Part shown: positions 23,971-36,629 of the stretch, piece after piece
How positions within the stretch are numbered: the first letter of the stretch is position 1
How the letters are laid out: each line of letters opens with the position of its first letter
Made by a program: the position numbers and the translations under genes
Assembly (NCBI GenBank): GCA_016081115.2
Contig: CM071930.1
Coordinates: 41,887,335-41,951,334 of the forward strand
Direction of reading: 5' to 3'
Source of the DNA: Rehmannia glutinosa
Taxonomy: Eukaryota > Streptophyta > Magnoliopsida > Lamiales > Orobanchaceae
DNA: 64,000 nt
The notes under the pieces: generated by a model
Databases searched by the model: none
What the model saw: only the letters and a program-made list of their open reading frames with translations
What the model was told of the DNA's origin: nothing

Positions 23971-25543
23971 TGTTGGGAAATTTATTGTTTAGATTTTGAT
24001 GAATGCCATGTAAAACTTAGAATAGGAAGTTGGCACCCCATTTTTGCTGTAAACTGCATTGTAACAAATAGGGCTGGTCAAGCTGAGTTAAGTCGGCTAT
24101 GCCTAAACATGCAAGAAGACAACTGGAGACTAGAAGGAAGACTCATTGCAAGACAAATGAGTATGGCAAAGAAGAGAAGACGGGAACTCGACTAAAGGTG
24201 CAGCTGAGATGCAATCGAGTAAAGTATCGAGTCAAGTCAACTCAAGATAGCCAAGTCTCAAGTTGAAGTGACGGAAGAGTCATCCAATGATTGAAAGTGA
24301 CTCTAAGTCACCTGGGAAAACAAGGAAATGCAAACAAGTTGAGATAATCGAAAGAGATCCGTTGCACGTAAATCAAGAGAATTACTTAAACAAGTAATAC
24401 CTCCATGCTACCTTTCTCGAAGTGCTCACCCCCGAAGCGTGCAAGGGGAATGAACCAATGGGAAACACTACACCGTGTCGAACTCGAAAAGTCAAGAACA
24501 ATTCATACGAGGAAGTGGCAACTCCAAGGATCGCAACAAGACAAGCCAACGACCACAAGTGACTTTCAAAAATAAGCCTATCTCTTCAACGGGCGATTTT
24601 TGAAAGATCACTATAAAAGGCCGAGGAATGACTCGAGAGAAGGTTACCTTGACTACTACCGAACCACGAACATTTCAAGAAAACATTTGAATCAGTAACC
24701 TAAAATATCCTCAAATCATTCAAGATTAATCCTCAAGCCTACACTACGAAGAAAATCAATCCATCACTCACCGTGAAGGAAAGATAGCTTCAATCGGTTG
24801 AAGAGCAAACCTTTGAAGAAAAGGGGTCTACATTCCACGGACGATTGTAGGAAGGTTCAAGGTCGAACCAGTCTCGTTTTTTTTGGAGGGCTTCGTGATC
24901 AAATCCAAAGAGCTTGAGCAAGTGAGTCAGTAGTAGCAAGGCAAATGCCTGTGAAGAAGTTTCGAGTCGCACGAGAAGCCAACTGCGTGACCAAGGCATC
25001 TCGGATCGAGTCCCAAAGGATCAAGTCACCGTGTGATCAAGACTTGTATCCGGGTACTTACCACTCGTATACTTGATCAATACTTAGTGGATTCCTCCAG
25101 GAGTTGGAGATGAGAGGAGTAGAAGAATTACCCCATCTTCGAACCTCTATAAAAACTTATCGTGTCATTTACATTTCAAAGATTTTAATTCTTGCACTTT
25201 ATCCTGTTTAATTCTGATAAATTTGCTATCCACTTGATAATCTCTAAGTACTAAAACCAAGGATTAAATCATAACTAAACCAAATTTAAGGGTGTTAAGT
25301 CTTCCGCTGAAAACAAACTACAGTTGAGCTAAGTCTTTAGTCTTAACAGCTGAGTTATTCTTTCAACAACTCAGTCCAGTCTGTTGAGTGACTAACTCTA
25401 CTGATTAACTTAATTAGCTGTCCACCAAGGACACATCTGTGTAGTATCAACTCTGAACCTTTAAAAGGACTAAATTGAAAAGTAGGTAAGGTTTATTCAA
25501 CCCCCCCTTCTAAACCTTACACTCACACCCCTTGGGACCAACA
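23971..25543 (+). repeat. 5' LTR of Sirevirus-like copy 1
   Basis: 1,573 bp, TGTTGGGAAATT...GGGACCAACA. TATAAAAG lies at 24612-24619, about 640 bp in. The end is C-rich (CCCCCCCTTCTAAACC). It differs from the 3' LTR mainly by small changes clustered at CTG/CAG sites. Confidence 0.92.
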
Positions 25544-25545
25544 AG

Positions 25546-25557
25546 TGGTATCAGAGT
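25546..25557 (+). other. Primer-binding site, copy 1
   Basis: TGGTATCAGAGT, two bases after the 5' LTR; complementary to plant initiator tRNA-Met apart from the last base. Confidence 0.85.
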
Positions 25558-25670
25558 GGTTGGTTCATTGAGCCTTCCGCACTGGTTACTGAACTAGATC
25601 TCCAAATTTCTCAAAGTCTATTTTAGTACTTAAGTTTTCAAAACTCCTTTTATCATCAAAAGTTATTATC

Positions 25671-27455
25671 ATGGAAGCAAATTTGACACGCATCCCTATG
25701 TTCACAATTGGAAAAAAATTCGTATGCGCTCATCTATCAAAGATTACATGATGAGATATGGATAGTGATAGAGGATGGGCCACTACAAATTTTAAAAGTG
25801 AACACATCTGTAAGGAGAGCTGCAGCTGAAGGTGAGGTGAAGAGGATGTTGCTCTAGACCAAATGGTATGGTTGAAAAACCAAGAACTGAATGGACAAAT
25901 GATGACAAAAAAGATATAATGACAATGTGGCCAAAGACATCCTTTACAAAACCTTGGACAAAGTCATGTTCAATAAAGTCAAATCATGCGAATCAAGCTA
26001 AAGAAATGCAGGACAAGCTAACATTGATTTGTGAAGGCTCAAAGCAAATCAAGGAAAATAAATTATCGGTGGTCATGTACAAAAATTCGAGAATTTCAAA
26101 ATGATCGCAGGAGAGAACCTGGATCAACTGGATGCTCGGTTCACAGAAATTACCAATGAGCTATCTGCTCTTGGAAAAGAATATACACATAAGGAAATGT
26201 GTATGAAGATCCTAAAAAGTCTCCCAGCTGAATGGGAAATGAAGGTCATGGCACTAAGATATTCCATGGACCTATCAAAGACATCCAACCATGAGCTATT
26301 CTCAGATCTCAAAGCCTACGAATTTGAGCTGAGAAGAAAAGACCAGGAGAGAGACAAAATGTACCCAAAACAACTGCTCTAATTGTTAAGGATGGTAAGA
26401 GAGCCGAGGTCAAAGAAGTCATTGACCCGGAGGAAATAGCCCGATGGTTAAAAGGTTCAACAAGTTCTTCAATAAGAACTACAAGAGAGGCAAGGGCGAA
26501 TCCTCCGAGAAGACACTCACTCACTACAAATCAAGGGAAGATAGGCCAACCAAGAGAACATATCATCAAAAAGTCAATATCAAATGGTGACAATACAAGA
26601 ATGGAAAGAGTGATCAAAAGGTTGAATATCTATCTTTGAACCGTAGGCAACCGGTCACTATGCCATTGATTGCCCATATCCTGTAGTCAACAAATATAGG
26701 AATGAAGAAGAAAGAAAAGTCTTGAGAGAAAGAAGACAAGAAAAGAAAAAAAAAGCAATGTTGGGTCGCAAAGATCACGAGACAAACCAAGTCAAGAGAC
26801 ATTCTTGATTCGAGAGTAGTGAAGTGACTACTCAAGTGACTCAAGAAGAAGCCTTGATCCGTCGATGGCCAAGGAACAAGACCAACCCCACCAAGAAGAT
26901 GAGGTACACTCGACTCATCACACTCGTTCTAGTGATAGTGATCGTACACACACACACTTCATCACCCACTGATCTTTATGATTCATTAGGCAAAATGATG
27001 AAAGATTTTGAACACATTAAATCCTCACACACACTACTAAATGAGGAAAACAGCCTACTCAAGAGCCAAACTCACAAATGACTACTAAGGAGCCGAGTAC
27101 TCTAAGTCAAATAGGCGATGAGAATAAAAGTTTAAAGACCGAAAATGCCAAGCTAATAGCGAAAATAGCCGCCATAGAAAAGAGGGAGAATGACCTCAAA
27201 AATGTGATTGCCTCATTCACTAAGGCATCTAAGTCATTGGATGATCTTATCATGAGCCAAAGAGAATGTGGAGACAAGACAGGCTTAGGATTTAATTCCT
27301 CTGTGCTATGTCAAGCTCCAAAAGTGATTTTGGAAAAAGGATCTTCAAGCAATGAAGTATCTCAAAAATCCAAAACTCCAAATGGTGCACACACATTTAT
27401 TCCAAAGCACAATTACAAGCAAACTGGCATTGGTTATAAAGGAAAAGGAAAATAG
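25671..27455 (+). pseudogene. Copia gag, copy 1
   Basis: Start ATG 25671 (MEANLTRIPMF), about 125 bp after the LTR; the same start is seen in copy 2. The nucleocapsid precursor has a UBN2-type core. Bases 26101-26382 are open and read NLDQLDARFTEITNELSALG, then LKSLPAEWEMKVMAL. A damaged CCHC knuckle with GHYAIDCPYP follows near 26655-26685. A coiled-coil stretch comes at 27078-27300 (NKSLKTENAKLIAKIAAIEK) and then the SLDDLIMSQR...GLGF motif. Several frameshifts. Confidence 0.82.
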
Positions 27456-30400
27456 CCAGTTGAGTGTGCTGAGAGGACAGTTGAGAAGAAATTTAGCCGA
27501 GTTCCTCAACAAACTCCGAACAGGAAATACTCTGTAAACAAGAAACAGAGCTACCAAAAATCCCAGAAGATCTATAAAAGAAACACATATGATGGGAATG
27601 GTAGAAAATACCCAAGCCAAGCTGATTGGAATGATGTGAACTATCAGAAAAGACCTATGGAATATAAGCCCAAATGGCAAAGGCCTAGAACTCAGCAAAG
27701 ACCATTCCAAAGGTATAAGAGCTTTCATCAGCACACATATGCACCTAGGCACTACACTCGGAGATATCACAACAACCCAAAGAAGGCAATTGCTAAAACA
27801 CATACACAGGACATACGTACAAAAAAGAGACAATTTGTATGAACCTAGAATCCCCAAGCAATTTGCCAAAATTAATTATGATTATGGCACGATAGATGGC
27901 AACCCCTTAGAGCTAAATCATTTGGCTATAGGTTGGTTGGATCATCTTACAATACTAACCCCTCGGGACCCGCACAAGTATGGGTACCTAAAACTTAATT
28001 TCCTTGTTTGCAGGTTCAAGGAACAACTGAGTGCCAAGGAACCTGGTACATGGATAGTGGCTGTTCCAGACATATGACAGGAAACAAGAAAAATCTGTCA
28101 AAATTCAAGGAAGTCAAAGGCACAAAAGTTATATTTGGAGGAAATGAAGCTCCAGGAGAAATAAGAGGCATTGGATCCATCAAGAAAAATGGATTAGAAA
28201 TCACAAATGTTGCATATGTTGAAGGACTCAACTTCAACTTGCTAAGCATCAACCAACTCTGTGACAAGGGATATAATGTTGGATTTAACATGAGTATATG
28301 CCAAATCAAGGATACTGAATAAAATGAAGTTGTGTTGCAAGGATGTAGACAAAAGAACATGTATATCGTGGATTGGTCAACAAAGAACACCTAACACTGT
28401 CTGTTAGCAAAGAGCACATCCGAATCAAGTTGGGTCAGGGCACAAGAAGTGAGTCACCCGAATTTCAAAACAATTAACAAGCTTGCGAAAGCAATCTTGT
28501 GGAAGGACTTCAAGACTCGAGATACAAAAAGGAGAGTATATGTGACGATATCGGAAGGAAAACAAATCAAATCATCATTCAAAGAAAAGGCATGTCCATC
28601 TTCAACAAGAATATCGCATCTGCTACATATGGATCTATTTGGTCCAGTTGAACCAGCTAGCATAAGTGGGAAGAAATACACCTTGGTGGTAGTAGATGAC
28701 TACTCAAGATATACATGGACAATATTCATGTGTAAGAAGAAAGAAACTCTCTGAAAACTACCACAAAATGATGAAGAGGATTCGAGAATGAGAAGAGTCA
28801 AACCATCATCAAAATAAGATCGACAGAAACCGAGTTTGTAAATGGTATAATAACTCGAAAGATTGTATTGAAAATGGCATTGGTCATGAATTATCTGCAG
28901 CAAGGACTCCACAAAGAGAATGGAGTTGCGAGAAAGAAGGAATAGAACTCTCAAAGAAGCGGCAAGGACCATGTTAGGAGAAGCGGGGCTACCTAAAAGA
29001 TTTTGGGTCAAGCAATAAACACAACATGCTACACTCAAAATAGATGCATGATAAACAAACAAATGACAAAGACTCCCTATGAGATTTGGACAGGAGAAAA
29101 CCAAATGTTGCAAATTTCAAAATATTTGGATGTAAATGCTTCATCAATAACAATGGCAAAGATAATCTAAAGGCTTTTGATGCTAAAGTCGATGAAGGTA
29201 TCTTCTTGGGATACTCAAATGAAAGCAAAGCCTACAGAGTACTCAACAAGAGGACTATGGTTACGGAGAATCCATTCACGCGGTGTTCGATGAACCAAAT
29301 GTAAATGGAGAAGACATCAAGAATCACCGATAAGTCAATCAACCAACCATGCGAAGAGTCCTATCTTTGAAGCCGGAAGCCGGAATTATAAACTCGGATG
29401 AAGATGAGATAGTTGAGTCTCAAAAACAATGGAAAATCTGCAACTAAGTGATGACGAGAGAGCGATCAAAGCAACACACCGCAAGACGATCAATCCACTA
29501 ACTTACTCCAACTCGATGTAAGATGGCTGAGAGACCATCCACCAGAACTTGTCATTGGAGATATAAGAGAATGTGTCAAAACAAGATCCAGAACTTAACA
29601 AGAAGCTATGTTCTCATGCTTTATCTCACAAATAGAGCCCAAAGATGTGTCACAAGCATTAGATGACACACATTGAATTCAAGCTATGCAAGAAGAGCTG
29701 AATCAGTTTGAAAGAAACAAAGTATGAGAGTTAGTTCAAAGACCCACCCATCAAAATGTTATTGGCACTAAATGGGTGTTCAGAAACAAGATGAACGAGG
29801 AAGGTTCAGTGGTAAGAAACAAAGCAAGATTAGTAGCCAAAGGATATTGCCAAGAAGAAGGGATAGATTTTGATGAAACATTTGCCCCTGTAGCAAGATT
29901 GGAAGCTATTAGGATGTTTCTTGCCTATGCAGCTCACAAGAATTTTATTGTATATCAAATGGATGTAAAGAGTGCATTCCTAAATGGTTTATTGGAAGAA
30001 GAAGTGTATGTTGAACAACCTCCGGATTTGAGCGAGAAGACTCTTGGAGATAAGGTATACAAACTCAAGAAAGCTCTATATGGATTGAAACAGGCACCCG
30101 AGCATGGTACGATACACACGTCCCAATTCTTGACTCGAGAATGGATTCACAAAAGGAAAAGTGGATAGAACACTCTTCAGAATTCAAATATATGTGGATG
30201 ACATCATTTTTGGATCCACAAACAAAGAACTGTGTGATAAATTTTCAAACCTCATGCAAAGCAAATTCGAAATGAGCATGATGGGAGAGAGCGACATTCT
30301 TCCTTGACTCCAAGTGAAACAAATTGAAGGATGGAACCTTCATAAGTCGACAAAATACATCGTAGATTTAATGAAAAATTTGGTATGGAAGAGAAGTCTT

Positions 30401-31130
30401 CTCGTGAAAAATACCAATGAATACATCAATCAAAATGGACATGGATGCATATGGCAAGCCAGTAGATCAAACAAGATACTGAGCACTTATTGGATCATTG
30501 CTTTATCTCACAAAGTAGGCGGACATCACCTTTGTTGTAGGTGTATGTGCAAGATTTCAATCTGCTCCCAAAGAAAGCCATATGATCGCAGACCAAGAGG
30601 ATCTTGAGATATTTGAAAGGAAGCCAAGAAGTTGGCTTATGGTATCCAAAGGAAGGTGGATTCAAGCTAATTGGCTATTCGGACTCGACTATCTTTGGAT
30701 GTAGAGTTGACAGGAAGAGCACCTCGTACATGTCAAATGCTTGGAAACAAAGCTAATTTTCCTCGGTTTAGCAAAAAGCAAAATTCAATAGCCACCTCTA
30801 CAACCGAAGCGGAGAATACATAGGCTGCGGGCAAATTGTTGCCCAAATCCTATGGATGAGACAAAGAATGGGAGAGACTATGAAATTGAAGAAAAGGAAA
30901 TTCCAATCATGTGTGATAACACAAGTGCAATTGCAATCACTCAAAATCCTGTTGCACTCAAGAACAAAGCATATCAATGTCGATATCACTTCATAAGAGA
31001 TCATGTTGAAAAGAAAGACATCACCTTGGAATATATTTCAACTGATAAATAGTTAGCTAACATATTCACAAAACCATTATGTGAGTCAAGATTTGAAGAA
31101 CTCAAGCATGAGTTAGGGTTAATTGAGTGA
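27456..31130 (+). pseudogene. Copia pol, copy 1
   Basis: Protease: WYMDSGCSRHMTG with an intact DSG (28053-28061). Gag-pre-integrase: FNLLSINQLCDKGYNVGF. Integrase: HMDLFGPV and VVVDDYSRYTW (about 28626-28720), then fragments to KTPYEIWTG and the IFGCKCFI tail (29110-29150). RT: 29776-30168 open ([20 protein letters not shown], then [11 protein letters not shown] with motif A Asp). After a shift comes YVDD at 30191-30202. RNase H: pieces to CDNTSAIAITQNP (about 30917-30955), ending ELGLIE at 31130. Many indels; compare copy 2 at 51376-54700. Confidence 0.85.
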
Positions 31131-31426
31131 GACACTCGGAAGACTCAAAGAAAGGAAATGAAACACAAAAAGGAAAAAGAGTCAATTCTCAAAATCGCTA
31201 AATGAATCGATCGATCGGAAAGACAACTATACCGAATTAGTGACAAACCGAGTCACTATGAGAACTGTGAGAAGAAGAGTTAAATCAGCTAAGGGATAAG
31301 CTGAGTCATTTATGAGCAAAGTGACAAAAACACAGTCGTTTTACTAAGCGGGAATGTTTTTAAGAATGACATCAGCATAATGATGATGTGTACGGGCAAA
31401 AGCTGCACACCAAGCTTATGATTGGA

Positions 31427-31433
31427 TATAAAT
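31427..31433 (+). promoter_or_regulatory. Internal TATA box before third coding region, copy 1
   Basis: TATAAAT in ATTGGATATAAATGCTGCCG, 253 bp before ATG 31680. A CT-rich leader (31558-31600, TTTCTCTC repeats) lies between. The same layout is kept in copy 2. Confidence 0.5.
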
Positions 31434-31679
31434 GCTGCCGCATTAAATTCGAGACATTAAATGCTAATCGGCGTGCAAAATCTAAGCCGTTGATTTCGAT
31501 CACATTTCAAAAACCACCCGCACGTCCTTTCAGAAACCATACTTAAACCATTTTCGTCCGTTTCTCTCACATATTACCAAAACTGTTCATTTCTCTCTCA
31601 GAAGCAAAGGCAAAACTCTCTTAAAACCCTATCAATCTTCAAATCAACTTCTAAGTTTCTTTCCGTGAAATACTGAAAA

Positions 31680-34600
31680 ATGGCATCGACTTATGATTTC
31701 GTCAAGCTAGGGAAGCAAATCCACACTGGGTCTACTATGGATTTCGAGGGTATGGTCAAACAGGGGTCCGATGACGCCCTCATAAAGAAGATTGCTAAAA
31801 AGCTCGAAAAGTCCGGGCTAAAACCATTTCTGACGATGGAGCTCCCGATGACCTATGTGGAAGAGGTCGCTCAGTTCTACGTGAACGCTGAGATTCACGA
31901 TGAGGGGATCAAATCCTTTGTTCACCGGGAAAGCGATTCATCATCTCTCGCCAAAGATTTGGCGAGAACCGCTCATTACCGGCGGAAGGAGCACCGTAAA
32001 TCAATGAAGTTGATGTAGACTTGGCTTCTTTGCTTGGAAGGAAGTAGCCAAGACCGACTATGCCGATAAGATAGTCTACACACCAACAAGAGGTCAGCCA
32101 AGGAGGACTACTACAAACCGTTGGACATAGTTGCCAAATGCATAGACATCAAATTTGGCAAATTTGACCAACTATCCAAAAGCAAAATTGATCGTCATGG
32201 CTGCGATCATTGAAGAAAAGCAAAGTAAACCTGGGCTGAGTTTGTCTACAAAGCAGACTCGCGAGAATGTAGGAACAAATCCTTCAAGGAGAATGGAGCA
32301 TTTGGAGGATCCTCGGGATACGGCCTGTGATTGGCCGGTGATGGAGGTAAAGGAGTCCTCTTCGACATGGAAAGGCGTTCCATGTAAACAAGAGGATGTT
32401 CGAGATCAAACCTCTCTCGGCGCACGAAGAGAGCCTACGCCAGAGAGAGCGATACAAGTGAGGGGGAATCACCGACCAAGATACAGATACTGATTGTTTC
32501 CTCTCCACCAAAGAAGAAAGCTGCCCTGCGCAATGCTAAGAGAATCACGCCCCTGCGGAAGAAAGAAAACCAAATCTGCTCCCGCCCGCAGCTGAGTCAC
32601 TCACCCCCCGCAGCCGAGTCACTCCCCCCGTAGCCGTGTCTCCCGTCCCGAGAAGGAGCAGAGAGAAGGAATCTCAAATACCTTCTCCGATCGTCGAAAA
32701 GAGGAGAACTGATAAGCCAAGACGGCCACCTCCTCGAAGAAAAACAACAAAGACGCCCCCGCCGCCCAAGACTCAGAAGAATCTCTCTCCGAACCAGAAA
32801 TCCCATTGGTACAAACTAAGAGAAGAAGAAGAATCTTCAAGCGTTTCGAACTTGAGAAACCAACTGAATCACCACTCAAATGAAAAAATGACATCGAGAC
32901 TCTTTGGAGAAGTTGAGTCTCCGAAATTATTGATGAAACAACCAAGTCTGCTGAAGGCGATCAGCAGAGGCAAACTGAAGACCCAACTGTAGTTCGAACA
33001 ACTGAGACACAAGAAGTAGCGGAGAAAGCTAACTCGCTTGTTGACAGGATCGTATCCCCTCCCGCAAATGTATGCAAACAAAGATGGAGCACTGAGCTTG
33101 CTACCTTCTATCCCTGATGAGGGACATCAAGAAGAAGCTGATAGAGATGATGATGTGATGATCCTATCCCCACCTTATCCAGACATCCAAAATCGTCTGG
33201 GAGAGTGGAGGAAGTGGAAGTTTAGTCGATCCAGGGAACAGTTCCAACGGCCTGAGTTTATCGAAGAAGAAGATGAACTGATGAATTTTCTTGGAGTGAC
33301 CACTTGGGTCCAAGACTCGATGAAGAAAAATCGCATGTATATCTTGCGATCTTCAAGGACAAGGAAAAGGAGAGACAGAGAGAGAGAAAGCCGAGGCACG
33401 TGAGAAGGCCAAAGATCTCGCCCCCTATCACCACACTGCACCCGCGAACATACACATCCTCTCCTTGACGTCCTATCTCGATCGTGATGAGGATCTGGAC
33501 CTGTTCTTTGCCACGTAAGAGTTGCAAATACAACAAGCAATGCAGGAATCCGAGTCCTTCATGAACAAAGAATGATGGAGGGACCAGGAGAGTCCTCCAA
33601 AACACACCGAGATAGACCCAATGGGAGTGGTGCGGATATTGCCACCGTTGTTGCCGCCACCACTTCCCCACCCACTCACTCGGAAGAAGGAACTAAGGAA
33701 ATGGCGATGAAACTGGTTTGTGGGGACCCCAATCGAGCCAACCCCTAATGAAGGTGTCTTACCACCGCCCCAACGGCTGAACACTCGGTAAAGAAACAAT
33801 GGGAGTTTGGAGACGAGTGACCCCATTCCAAGTCACTCACCAAGTGCGCCACCGAGGGGAAACTCCTCCACCGCAGAAAGGTCGGAGGATGTGTAGATGA
33901 CTCTACTACGAATCTAGGAGGCGAAGTGGAGAAGGAACAACCACAAAGTACACAACAAGTTGTCATCAACAAAGCTCGAGCTTGAGACTGTCTCACCGAG
34001 GTGCCAACCGCTCTCGAAGGCTAATGACGCCGGCTGGCGATGCGCCGAGGCACGAGGAAGAACAACCCGGGAGTTAACACTGGGCGATGAAAGTGCAATC
34101 CATGGGGTTGAGACTCCAATGGATGCCACCGCAGAAAGACCCTAAGACAAATTTGACACATGTCGAAAGGGATGTCCAAGGCCTCGCCGCAGAGAGAGTC
34201 TCGGGAGGTAATGAAGACCAACGGGAGGTTGAGACTTCCCCAACGGCCGGGCAAGTCTGAGAACATCCCTCCCGCTATCATTGATCCATCCGAAAAGGAG
34301 ATAAGCGCGCTTCACGATTCCCAGGATAATCCTAATGTAACCTTTCTGGGATCGGAAGAAGACGATGAAGCTGAGTCATCCCCTATACCTGATCCAAAAG
34401 ACTCAGATGAGGATGTTGCAACCACGAGCAAGTTTGACCTAAAGACTACTCGTCAAACTTTAACTTTTGATGATGAGCCACCCATGGAAATCTCATCATC
34501 GTCCGATGACGCTTCGATAAGGTCGAGGACCGTCAACTCAATTGGAGAAACCAAATGAGACCGACGAAGGCTGTTGAGACAATCGAGGCTCAACAAGCCG

Positions 34601-36348
34601 GGTCAACTTCACAACAGACCCAAAAAACAGAGTCCACCGTGCAGGCTCCTCAAGTGCAGCGAGTTCAACTCCACAAGGAACTTCACGAGCACCACTCATC
34701 ATTGAACAAATCCCAGTTGCCCGTGATGATTCCTTCGTAGAATCATTTCCCTTTTCTCTGGAGGTACCCGACCTCCCTGAAAAGTAAGAAAGAGATCTCG
34801 AGCGCTTCCACGACTAGATCCTGTCATTCCATCGATACCATCGTTCGGTGACTATGATTTTGACGCTTGCTTGGCCGTCACCGCAACAGAGGGAACAAAT
34901 GAAGTTCGGGAGGTGTTCAAAGCATTATTTGCTGAAATTGAACGGATGGAGAGGCACCAGGCCTCGATGGACATGAGATCGGATAACAGAGATGCCAACC
35001 TTACTACCGACTTGAGAGGCATAATAGTCGAATCGGGAGTGGTGGCAACAATACAAACAAACAATGCGTGTGGAACAAGCTAGATATTTCGAATATTGTT
35101 CAACAAGTCGTTGTCCGGCAAGCCGAGAATGCGATGCAAAGACGCAATCGAGAGAACACATAGAGCACATGCATGAATCTCACACTCCGAGATAAAGCCG
35201 CCGCGTGAGCAAAATAAGAATGAGCTCCTGCGTATGGAAGAAAACATGGATCGAAAATTCAGCCTTCTCATGATCGAGATGAAGTTTCTTAAAGTCAATC
35301 CAACGCTACTGCTTAAGTTTCGACAAAGATACTCCGCAGCAGACTCAAGTAACTCGACTATCATCAGACTCGACTTTCTGCTTGCTAGTATGTTTCCAGG
35401 CATTCTTCTCTCCTTTGATGATGCCAAAAAGGGGGAAGGATCGGGGAGGAATACCTTAAAGCGCTGAAGAGATCTGACGTTGAGAAGGAGGGAGCATCTA
35501 TAAAGGGAAAGACAACTGAGGAGATCTCAAGAGCAAAGAAAGGAAAGTCTATTGAGGGGGAAGGATCGGGAGATGTCACCCTAATGATTGCACAAACTCC
35601 CCAACAAGGTCTTGTCACAGCTGATATTATCAGCAACAAAACTCCCAGTGACTCTGCCACTCCAACACTCTGCTGTGTCTATGGTTGAAAAGAGAAAGAC
35701 AGTTGAAGCAGGGATAGAGGAAGTGGAAGGAAGGATAATGCCCGAGTTATGGATATCTTGAAACAACATGTAGGCATTCCAGTAGACAGAGACACTTATG
35801 CCATCTCGATGCCGGAATCGAGCCAAGATCGATTGATGAATTTAAAACGCCCGCATCCAAGGATACTTCGCAAACATGTCCATGGCTCAAGCCTGGGACT
35901 TGTCTTGGGAAAAGGGTCTCACGCTATGTGAAGAAGGCGACAGCAAGAACTACCGATCGCTCACTGGGAAGAAGACGACCCCAGTACAATACACGCCCGA
36001 GGAAGAGGTAGAGGAAGAAGCAGTGGTGGAGGAAGAGGTTTCAGACCTAGGCCTCTGCCCAAAAACATTGAGTGCATAGATCCAGGCAAGAAAAGAGGGA
36101 TCTACTCGGATGGTTTTGACAAAGTAGCCAATCTGCAAGTGGCTAAGAACAATGCTGAGTATGTGAAAAGAATTGAAGAAGAAAATAAAAGACAAACTCA
36201 GCTATGGGAGGAAAGACAAGAGAGACTAAGAAGAGATGAAGCTTCCCGAAAGGCATATGAAAAGAAGAAGAAGGCGGTTGAAGATGAGAAAAAGAGAAGT
36301 AGACCAGAAGATGACAGAACTGAAGAAGATGAAAGAAAGAGGCAGTGA
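31680..36348 (+). pseudogene. Third coding region (env-position), copy 1
   Basis: Lies where Sireviruses carry an env-like gene but is far longer (about 4.6 kb). The N-terminus is open for 112 codons: DFVKLGKQIHTGSTMDFEGM, then GLKPFLTMELPMTYVEEVAQ and FYVNAEIHDEGIKSF. The middle is low-complexity, charged and Pro/Ser-rich, with frameshifts. A late block encodes LSFDDAKKGEG. The C-terminus (about 35990-36348) is a basic, Glu/Lys/Arg-rich helix, with KNNAEYVKRIEEENKRQTQL and then charged repeats. I see no signal peptide or membrane segment, so a true envelope is not supported. Product unknown; the N-terminus may fall in a plant transposon-associated family. Confidence 0.6.
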
Positions 36349-36615
36349 AGGAGATGAAGTGTTGTTGTCCACCCCTTCATGTATTTTACTATGTAAATAC
36401 ATACTATGTAAGTCTTCTGTAATAAATCTGTAAATTCTCTATTTTTGCGTAGACATAGATGTTTGCTCTGATACACCTTGTAAACAGTTGTGTAAAGGAC
36501 AAGAATGTTATGATCAATAAAAGGATTGATTCTACGCATACATTCTCTTGTAAATACACTATCTGTATGTATCCATGCTATTTACATTTTGAATGTTTTA
36601 AGTTTTGGCATCATC

Positions 36616-36629
36616 AAAAAGGGGGAAAT
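36616..36629 (+). other. Polypurine tract, copy 1
   Basis: AAAAAGGGGGAAAT directly before the 3' LTR start TGTTGGG. A near copy (CAAAAAGGGGGAAGG) occurs inside the third coding region at 35425-35439. Confidence 0.85.

Noticed and set aside
28016..28390. Minus-strand frames opposite pol (also 51560-51811)
   Set aside because: Antisense shadows of conserved protease and integrase coding sequence.
31680..36348. Classical envelope gene
   Set aside because: Position fits, but no signal peptide or membrane segment could be seen; called only as a third coding region.
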